This document shows positions 14,889 through 20,478 of a stretch of DNA of 20,478 nucleotides, in pieces; positions within the stretch are counted from its first letter, which is position 1; every line of letters begins with the position of its first letter. The notes under the pieces are model-generated. The model was not told the DNA's origin and searched no databases. It saw only the letters and a list, made by a program, of their open reading frames with translations. A program made the position numbers and the translations under genes. The stretch comes from an uncultured Blautia sp. (lineage in GTDB: Bacteria > Bacillota > Clostridia > Lachnospirales > Lachnospiraceae), in assembly GCA_900542045.1 (NCBI GenBank), contig UQMI01000057.1, positions 1-20,478 of the forward strand, read 5' to 3'.

Positions 14889-16650
14889 TTTCCTTTCCAT
14901 CTCCCGGAAGCCAGATGGTGCATCTGGTCCCTTCCGGCAGTCCCTCATATCTGACTTTCACTCTCTCGCCGTATTTCAGACGAAGTCTGGTAATGATATT
15001 TACAATTCCATATCCCTGTTTCTTATCCGGAAATACATGCTTTAACTCCACCACCGGCAGAGCATCCAGTGTATTGAGCTTCTCCGCCATCTCCGGCCGG
15101 ATCGGAATCCCATTGTTAAATACGGACAGGATCAGCTGTCCTTCCGCTTCTCTTACTTCAATCCGGATTCTTCCGCCTTCGAACAATTCCGAAAATCCAT
15201 ATTTTACCGCATTTTCCACCAGAGGCTGCAGGATCAGCTTCAGAACCCACCGCTCCTGCTCCTCTACCTGACAGTCGATCTCATAGGAAAACAGTTCCGG
15301 ATTCCGGATCTGCTGGATCTCCATATAGCTTTTCACATTTTCCAGCTCATCCGCCACTGTGACCATATCATTTCCCTTGCTCAGAGACAGCCGCAGATAG
15401 CTGGACAGAGCATGGATCATCTTCATCGTGGTGGCTTCCCCATTGATCCGTGCCAGCATATAGATGGTATCCAGCGTGTTGTACAGAAAATGGGGGTTGA
15501 TCTGACTGATCAGCATATTCAGTTCGCTGGTCCGCAGTTCCTTTTCCTGCTTCTTGATCTCTTCCAGCAGTTCCTCGATATTCACCAGCATCTCATTATA
15601 TGCCTGTCCGATCTGATCCAGCTCTGTATTCGTATGGATATCCAGTGTCTGTGTAAAATCCGTTCCGTCAAACCCCGTCATCTTCTGGCTGATCTGCTGG
15701 ATCGGACTTGTCAGTCTTTTGGAAATATAAAGGCTGATCCCCACTGCTATCAGGATCACCAGCAGATATATTCCCAGCAGAACCAGTAGGATCTGTGTAA
15801 ATCCCTCACTCAGCACCGCATCCGGCACCAGGGTAAAGATCATAAGTCCGCTTTCTCCCTGCCGGTATGCCTGCAGAATACCGCCCTGCACCTGCTGCCT
15901 GCTGCAGATCATTCCTGTCTCTGAGCTCCGGGCCAGCTTTCCAATGGCTTCCAGGGCCTCCGGGGACATGGCAAAATCCTCCGGATAATATTCCATACAG
16001 AAATTTCCTTCCCAGTCCACAATGCCCACTGCCGCATCCTGGATGGCAGACCGGTCCTCTGCCGCACTCTGCAGGAATTCATCATCCATCTTCAGGATCA
16101 GCATTCCCGGCTCACTGGCGTATTCCATGCTCTGGACATTTCTCCCGATAAACAGCGCATACTCGCCGGTATGGAACAGCACATCTTTCTGATAAAACCA
16201 TTCCGTCCGGGCATAGCTCCGGGAAAGGATCTCCGCAAATCCGCTGTCCGCAAAATCTTCATAGGTAATATTGGAATAGGATTTTGTATAGACATTTCCT
16301 TTATTGTCCACATAACAGTAATCCGCCACATGATCCAGGTCGATATAGGCAAAATACTTGCTGAGTGCATTCTTTTCCACGGTTTCCAGTTCCCGGGCCA
16401 TCAGGCTTTGCTGGACACTTTCATTTATAATGCATTCCGCCGTAATCTCTTCGCTCTTCTGGTACATCCGATCCAGATTGATCCCCATCTTCTCCGTCAC
16501 AAATTCATAGTTGTCCAGGATCACATTGCTCATATTTCTGCGCACATAGACCCAGACACCAATACTGGAAAGCAGAAGCGCCAGGATCAGCAAAGCGAGC
16601 ATATTGAGCAGATACTGCTTCTGGATTCCGGATATCTTTCCCCGTCTCAT
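14875..16650 (-). CDS. YesM-type sensor histidine kinase
   Basis: A 591-residue membrane sensor kinase. Membrane segments lie at about 13-36 and 285-307 and bracket a large extracellular domain (about 37-284, probably Cache-like). A HAMP linker follows at 308-360, then the His_kinase domain with phospho-acceptor H387 in SQINPHFLYN, the N-box LVENAVKYGF at 477-486 and the G-box QGYGIVN at 545-551. The class is the Gram-positive LytS/YesM type that pairs with AraC-type response regulators. Its ATG overlaps the response regulator stop as ATGA, and its 3' end overlaps the lipoprotein gene. The extracellular part may contact that lipoprotein. Confidence 0.94.
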   Translation of the reverse strand: MRRGKISGIQKQYLLNMLALLILALLLSSIGVWVYVRRNMSNVILDNYEFVTEKMGINLDRMYQKSEEITAECIINESVQQSLMARELETVEKNALSKYFAYIDLDHVADYCYVDNKGNVYTKSYSNITYEDFADSGFAEILSRSYARTEWFYQKDVLFHTGEYALFIGRNVQSMEYASEPGMLILKMDDEFLQSAAEDRSAIQDAAVGIVDWEGNFCMEYYPEDFAMSPEALEAIGKLARSSETGMICSRQQVQGGILQAYRQGESGLMIFTLVPDAVLSEGFTQILLVLLGIYLLVILIAVGISLYISKRLTSPIQQISQKMTGFDGTDFTQTLDIHTNTELDQIGQAYNEMLVNIEELLEEIKKQEKELRTSELNMLISQINPHFLYNTLDTIYMLARINGEATTMKMIHALSSYLRLSLSKGNDMVTVADELENVKSYMEIQQIRNPELFSYEIDCQVEEQERWVLKLILQPLVENAVKYGFSELFEGGRIRIEVREAEGQLILSVFNNGIPIRPEMAEKLNTLDALPVVELKHVFPDKKQGYGIVNIITRLRLKYGERVKVRYEGLPEGTRCTIWLPGDGKENDEV

Positions 16651-18236
16651 ATCTCATATTCCTTCTTATACTCGCTGGGCAGTTTCCCTGTATATTCCTT
16701 GAACAGATGGGAAAAATAAGAGGGATTGCTGATTCCCACCTGCTCACAGATGGTTCCGATACTGGTCTTTCCCTCTTCCAGCAATTTTTTTGCCCTCTCC
16801 ATCCGGCTTTTCATCAGATATCTCTTAAAAGTCATATGAAACGTATTTTTAAATGCCCGTCCAAAATACACCGGATTCAGATATACATGGCCGGCCACCG
16901 ATACGATGGACAGCTGCTCATCGTTCAGATGCTCTTCTATATAGGCCACTGCCTCAAACATATAATCCTTTAAATATTTTGCATCGCTGCCGGAAGCCTC
17001 TTTCCGGCGTTTCTCAATGATACTGCTCAGGATCTTATAGCTGACATCCACAGCCTTGGTGGCATTGAGCTTTTCCAGATTGGAATAATATTTCTGAAAC
17101 TGCTCTTTCTGATCTTCGGTCATTCCATGGGAATCGTTCAGCATCAGCTCTGTTTTGAGCATCACCTTATGGATTAGCTGGCACTGCTGCTCTTCCTCTT
17201 TCGGCAGGCCGTAAATAAACTGCACAAATGCCTCTCTTAATTCTTCCTCATCGTTTCTGCGGACAGCATTGACGATCCGGTCCTCTCCTTTTTCCCCATA
17301 ACTTCCGCCGGATACTTCCTGTCTTTCGCCGGACATGGAAAATACGCCGGAAGTCTCTTTTCGCGACCGTTCAAAAAGGTTCTGGGCCTCCTCGTAGCTC
17401 TTCCGTATGCCGGCAATCCCCTTATAGGGTTTGGAAATGACTGCGTCAATGGGATACTTTTCTTCTTTTACCAGTTCCACCATATGCTTCAGCCTTTTCG
17501 CTGAAGCGCTGTCCCTGGTCTGGATCAGGAACACACAGATTCCCTCTTCATTCTCCAGTCTCCAATATGAAAATTCTTCTCCGATATGCTTCTCCAGCGA
17601 CTGCAGCATGGCCAGCCGTGTCGCTTCATAATCCTGCGAATTGGTGATCTGATAGGTCAAATCCATATCTGCTTCTGCCGTCATGAATTTATCATCCGGA
17701 TCCGGCTGCGTTCCCAGGGCTGCCAGTATCTCTTCCACCTGCTCCGCAGAAAGCCGGTTCTGTACGTGCTTCTGCAAAACCACCTGCAGGAAGCTGTCTG
17801 CTCCCTTCATCAGAAGCCTTTCCCAGTTCTCATACTTTTCTTCGTTCTGGAGCTGCTCCATGCAAAGCTCCCTGGCTCCCCGCATGGTTTCCATCAGCTT
17901 TTCGTCCTCGATCGGCTTCAGAAGATAGGCGTAAGCTCCCAGATCGCAGGCCTGCTTTGCATACTCAAAATCCCGGTACGCACTCAGCACCACAAACAGA
18001 CAGTCGATCCCCTCTTTTTCTATGGTTTCCATTACCATCAGCCCGGAGATCCGCTTCATACGGATATCCGTCAAAACCACATGGGGACGCTTCTCCCGGA
18101 TGACTTCAATGGCCTGTTCTCCGCTGCCTGCGCTTCCCACCACTTCAAAGCCCATGGCGGCCCAGTCGTAGGTCTTCACAAGGCCTTCCAATAAAATAGG
18201 CTCATCGTCCACAATTACCAGTTTTAATAATTTCAT
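16647..18236 (-). CDS. YesN-type response regulator with AraC DNA-binding domain
   Basis: A 529-residue regulator (533 if ATG 18248 is used). The receiver domain at the N-terminus has the acidic pair in VIVDDEP, the phospho-acceptor Asp in VVLTDIRM (D57 from the shorter start) and the switch lysine in LLKPIEDEK (K107). A long middle region (about 140-420) has no motif I recognise. The C-terminus (about 425-529) is an AraC double helix-turn-helix (YLNPVYFGRAFKNTF, and the second around ISNPSYFSHLFKEYTG). It should activate the sugar transport genes in answer to the cognate kinase. Two starts are possible: 18236 has GGAG six bases upstream and fits family N-termini, while 18248 has AAGGGG. First gene of the sugar locus. 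Confidence 0.93.
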   Translation of the reverse strand: MKLLKLVIVDDEPILLEGLVKTYDWAAMGFEVVGSAGSGEQAIEVIREKRPHVVLTDIRMKRISGLMVMETIEKEGIDCLFVVLSAYRDFEYAKQACDLGAYAYLLKPIEDEKLMETMRGARELCMEQLQNEEKYENWERLLMKGADSFLQVVLQKHVQNRLSAEQVEEILAALGTQPDPDDKFMTAEADMDLTYQITNSQDYEATRLAMLQSLEKHIGEEFSYWRLENEEGICVFLIQTRDSASAKRLKHMVELVKEEKYPIDAVISKPYKGIAGIRKSYEEAQNLFERSRKETSGVFSMSGERQEVSGGSYGEKGEDRIVNAVRRNDEEELREAFVQFIYGLPKEEEQQCQLIHKVMLKTELMLNDSHGMTEDQKEQFQKYYSNLEKLNATKAVDVSYKILSSIIEKRRKEASGSDAKYLKDYMFEAVAYIEEHLNDEQLSIVSVAGHVYLNPVYFGRAFKNTFHMTFKRYLMKSRMERAKKLLEEGKTSIGTICEQVGISNPSYFSHLFKEYTGKLPSEYKKEYEI

Positions 18237-18260
18237 ACCGCTCTCCATTCATCGTTCCCC

Positions 18261-18281
18261 TTCTGCCGACGGCTGGCAGAA
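18261..18281 (-). other. Hairpin next to the response regulator ribosome binding site
   Basis: TTCTGCC (18261-18267) and GGCAGAA (18275-18281) form a 7-bp stem with a 7-nt loop. On the minus strand the 3' arm runs straight into the AGAAGGGGA ribosome binding site serving ATG 18248. It could tune initiation between the two possible starts. No T-run follows, so it is not a terminator. Confidence 0.4.
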
Positions 18282-18318
18282 AGAAATCCTCTCCCCTGTT
18301 TTGTTTTCTGTGTAATGC

Positions 18319-18344
18319 AAAAAAGACCTGTCAAAACAGGTCTT
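18319..18344 (-). terminator. Terminator of the tRNA-Ala gene
   Basis: On the minus strand AAGACCTG (18344-18337), loop TTTTGA, and CAGGTCTT (18330-18323) form an 8-bp stem followed by further T residues to 18319. It lies seven bases after the tRNA 3' end. Confidence 0.88.
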
Positions 18345-18350
18345 CTCGAA

Positions 18351-18423
18351 TGGAGCATACGGGACTTGAACCCGTGACCTCCACACTGCCAGTGTGGCGC
18401 GCTCCCAACTGCGCTAATGCCCC
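18351..18423 (-). tRNA. tRNA-Ala (anticodon GGC)
   Basis: A 73-nt cloverleaf on the minus strand. The acceptor stem GGGGCAT/ATGCTCC pairs over 7 bp with one G-U, followed by discriminator A. The anticodon stem CCACA/TGTGG encloses the loop CTGGCAG, giving anticodon GGC (reads GCC alanine codons). The T arm has GTTCGAA. The CCA end is not encoded; TTC follows, so it must be added by the nucleotidyltransferase. Promoter and terminator are both visible, so it appears to be a single-gene unit. Confidence 0.95.
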
Positions 18424-18431
18424 ATGCGGAC

Positions 18432-18437
18432 ATTATA
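18432..18437 (-). promoter_or_regulatory. -10 box of the tRNA-Ala promoter
   Basis: TATAAT on the minus strand, preceded by TGT, makes an extended -10 element. The region 17 bp upstream is only a T-run, so the -35 is poor. The start would be about two bases before the tRNA 5' end. Confidence 0.65.
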
Positions 18438-18556
18438 ACACAATCAGCTGCGGAAAAAAAGAGGGAATTTCACTTTTTTTATACATAATTTAAACAAAAT
18501 GGCCATTTCAATGAAAATAAAATCAAACATTGCTCGACAGTATCTTATGATGCAGT
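18438..18556. other. AT-rich intergenic stretch without a gene
   Basis: Part of the 423-bp gap between the tRNA and the membrane protein gene. I see no reading frame of note. It holds a perfect 12-bp palindrome AAATGGCCATTT (18497-18508) of unknown meaning and T- and A-runs near 18454-18480. The rest of the gap is taken by the terminator 18557-18594 and the in-frame extension 18676-18846. Confidence 0.4.
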
Positions 18557-18594
18557 AAAAGAGTCCGCACCGATCAAATTCACGATACGGACTC
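18557..18594 (-). terminator. Terminator downstream of the membrane protein gene
   Basis: On the minus strand GAGTCCGTATCG and CGGTGCGGACTC pair over 12 positions (two G-U pairs) around a 10-nt loop, followed by TTTT (18560-18557). It lies about 80 bases after the TAA that closes the extension beyond the membrane protein stop. Confidence 0.75.
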
Positions 18595-18675
18595 CGGAGA
18601 GGGCTGAACAGCGTTTTGAGGACTTTTTATATAACGTTTCAGTCTTCCCTGCAGCTTTCCAATATACTGCCGATA

Positions 18676-18846
18676 TTAATAAATATAACGATACTTTTCC
18701 ACTGCCCTGCCCATCTCCATTACATTCTCAGGAGAACACCAGAATTTGGCATCTGTGCCGAACCGAACCCGCCCTGAGTACAGGAGATAAACCGAAATCT
18801 TCCGGTCTGAACTATTTCCCGGCACCCCTTCCACAATATATGACTC
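18676..18846 (-). other. 56-codon in-frame extension after the TGA of the membrane protein gene
   Basis: Directly after the TGA at 18849-18847 the same frame continues for 56 sense codons to a TAA at 18678-18676. The predicted peptide starts ESYIVEGVPGNSSDRK and ends GRAVEKYRYIY. The composition is protein-like and the following terminator lies beyond it, so the stretch is transcribed with the gene. No good ribosome binding site or ATG start is visible at its head, although GTG codons occur after four and seven codons. It may be a remnant of a longer protein, a small separate gene, or chance. Confidence 0.3.
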
Positions 18847-20478
18847 TCACGATTTTCTCACATAATACTGAAACACTGCTCCCTGAAATTCAAATTCCTG
18901 GGACAGTTCATAATTCTCCTCGATCCACTGATTCTGGTCGGAAGCAAAATTTTCCAGCTTCTCCATGGTCTTCTCTCCCACCAGGAAATCCGGTATCTCC
19001 TTGGTCCGAATATCATTGATCACATAATCCGCCACCTGGGGACGGACAGAAATATCTGAAAAGTCCAGAGTATAACAGCCAGTGTCCCAGCGCAGCATAC
19101 TGTAGATCTCTGCCACTCCGATACCGAAGCCATAAGTATTTTCCGGTATATTCGCCGCGATATGGGCAGCAAACTGATGGATCTCGTCTTTGTTATGAAA
19201 TGCCGTTTTCAGATCCGTATTATATCCATACTGGATCAGATTGCCCAGTGTTACGGTGACCAGCACACCCAGGCTGACTGCCGTCAGGGCTCCCTGATAC
19301 AGCTTCTCCGGCGCCCAGGACCGCCGTTCCTGCCAGCGGAATTTCTTCACGGTTTCCATCCCCCACTGGGCAGTCACACAAATCAGGAGCATTGCCGGCA
19401 GATGGCAGATATCCAGATTGTGGTAGGCTGCCCGGTTGATGAAATAAGACATCTGCCCCAGTGCCAGTACCCCTGCGGAAAAGGCAAAGCAGGGAACCAG
19501 ATACTGTGCCTCTGTTTCTCCCCGGTTTCCCCGGAAACACCCCATATGGGAAAGGCCCCAGGAAACTGCCAGCAGGAACAGGATCAGCACCGGAATATAG
19601 GCGCTGGGGAATTCCGGAAGATCCACACGCAGCAGATCATCCATATAAGAGGTGGTCAGCAGCGGGAACAGAAATTCCCTGACGGAATTTACCGTTCCTC
19701 CGGCCAGAAGATTATACAGGTTCACAATCCCGTAGGCCCCAAAGAAACAGAACAGAATTCCCAGAAAATGCAGTACAAAAGAACGCAGGATCCGCACCGG
19801 TCTCCAGGGACTGCGGCACAGCTCCCGCAGGATCCAGAAGCCGGCCCAGGAAACCGCACAGAACATACCGCTCTCCGTATTCCACAGCACCCCCAGCAGG
19901 CTAAGCAGATACCCCACAAGGCAGGTAATCCGGCTGCATCTTCGGAATCGGACGCAGAAAGCCCCCAGGCACAGCAGCAAACTCATAAACAGAATCCGAT
20001 GGGGCCAGAGCTGCCAGTAATACCCGCCCCGCATGGACAAAATGGGAAAGGTCATGGCAACGGCTCCCAGCACCCGCAGCAGACCGTTCTTTACCAGGAA
20101 ATGCAGAGCCAGGAACATGGCCAGAAAGCAAACAGCGCCCAAAATGGCATTCAGAAGGATAAAATCAATAAAATCTCCGCCCAGGATCTTCATGGGCAGC
20201 TTGTACAGGATCCCATAATGACCATAAATACTGGTGGTCATCTCGGAATAGGGACTTCCCTGCATCACATTATAAATGGAATTGTAATAGGCATGGGCAT
20301 GAAGACGGTCTGAATATCCCCGTACAAAAATAGACGGTGTATAATAAGTATAGCCAATCAGCACAGTCAGCATGCCATACAGGAGATAGTAGGCTCCTTC
20401 CGGCATCCGCAGGGTATTCTGCCGGATACACAGGAAAAACAGCACCAAAATCACGCTCAGACACAGGACCACCAGCCA
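18847..20478 (-). CDS. Polytopic membrane protein, possible GT-C type glycosyltransferase (5' end outside window)
   Basis: At least 543 residues; the frame is open to the window edge, so the N-terminus is missing. The first part (to about residue 410 of the visible protein) has roughly ten or more hydrophobic segments, with the loop RGYSDRLHAHAYYNSIYNVMQG between early segments. The last 130 residues are soluble and contain FGIGVAEIYSMLRWDTGCYTLDFSD. This layout, many helices followed by a soluble C-terminal domain, is shared by GT-C fold enzymes that use lipid-linked sugars and by uncharacterised surface polysaccharide proteins. I see no catalytic motif that proves either. No neighbouring polysaccharide gene is in view to support the idea. 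Confidence 0.6.
   Translation of the reverse strand, partial: WLVVLCLSVILVLFFLCIRQNTLRMPEGAYYLLYGMLTVLIGYTYYTPSIFVRGYSDRLHAHAYYNSIYNVMQGSPYSEMTTSIYGHYGILYKLPMKILGGDFIDFILLNAILGAVCFLAMFLALHFLVKNGLLRVLGAVAMTFPILSMRGGYYWQLWPHRILFMSLLLCLGAFCVRFRRCSRITCLVGYLLSLLGVLWNTESGMFCAVSWAGFWILRELCRSPWRPVRILRSFVLHFLGILFCFFGAYGIVNLYNLLAGGTVNSVREFLFPLLTTSYMDDLLRVDLPEFPSAYIPVLILFLLAVSWGLSHMGCFRGNRGETEAQYLVPCFAFSAGVLALGQMSYFINRAAYHNLDICHLPAMLLICVTAQWGMETVKKFRWQERRSWAPEKLYQGALTAVSLGVLVTVTLGNLIQYGYNTDLKTAFHNKDEIHQFAAHIAANIPENTYGFGIGVAEIYSMLRWDTGCYTLDFSDISVRPQVADYVINDIRTKEIPDFLVGEKTMEKLENFASDQNQWIEENYELSQEFEFQGAVFQYYVRKS

Noticed and set aside
13434..14954. 506-codon plus-strand frame opposite the binding protein and kinase genes
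   Set aside because: Antisense shadow spanning parts of three well-supported genes, with no recognisable domain.
18497..18508. AAATGGCCATTT palindrome as an operator
   Set aside because: A single 12-bp palindrome in AT-rich DNA, not placed close to a clear promoter; no second copy seen nearby.
1..20478. CRISPR arrays, insertion sequences, prophage or defence genes
   Set aside because: No regularly spaced repeats, transposase-like proteins, terminal repeats or nuclease/helicase gene sets were found among the frames or intergenic stretches.

Overview
The window looks like chromosomal DNA from a low-to-moderate GC, Gram-positive anaerobe of the Lachnospiraceae type (Blautia, Ruminococcus or Mediterraneibacter-like). 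This is inferred from strong AGGAGG-type ribosome binding sites, Cys-lipobox solute-binding lipoproteins, a YesM/YesN-type two-component system beside a sugar ABC transporter, a YtrA-type GntR operon, and a tRNA without an encoded CCA. There is no phage gene, insertion sequence or CRISPR array. Genus and species cannot be settled from the sequence.

Left part (1-6300). A NADH pyrophosphatase gene (nudC) with its own promoter faces an orphan 764-residue solute-binding lipoprotein, and the two share a bidirectional terminator. Next is a short O6-alkylguanine transferase-like gene on the minus strand. A 312-bp divergent control region follows, then a plus-strand YtrA-like operon of a GntR repressor (TTG start), an ABC ATPase that overlaps it, and a six-helix permease. 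A 22-bp near-palindrome between the -10 box and the repressor start is the probable operator.

Middle part (6396-18248, all minus strand). Reading in the direction of transcription, the order is: AraC-type response regulator, YesM-type histidine kinase, solute-binding lipoprotein 1, solute-binding lipoprotein 2, two sugar ABC permeases, glycogen/maltodextrin phosphorylase and 4-alpha-glucanotransferase (malQ). The first three genes overlap (4 and 14 nt), so lipoprotein 1 appears tied to the sensor, while lipoprotein 2 starts the transporter genes. The locus reads as one unit for sensing, importing and phosphorolysing alpha-glucans. No ATPase subunit is present, so a shared MsmX/UgpC-type ATPase from elsewhere is presumably used. 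Hairpins lie between lipoprotein 2 and the permeases and in the leader of the phosphorylase gene, which also has its own promoter.

Right part (18319-20478). A tRNA-Ala(GGC) gene with promoter and terminator is followed by the 3' part of a large multi-spanning membrane protein that runs off the window edge. Its TGA stop is followed by 56 further in-frame sense codons before a TAA and an intrinsic terminator.

Nothing here is clearly a new defence or mobile system. The most interesting items are the sensor-coupled solute-binding protein, the reading frame continuing past the TGA of the membrane protein, the phosphorylase leader with two competing pairings, and the Asp-box/solute-binding lipoprotein.
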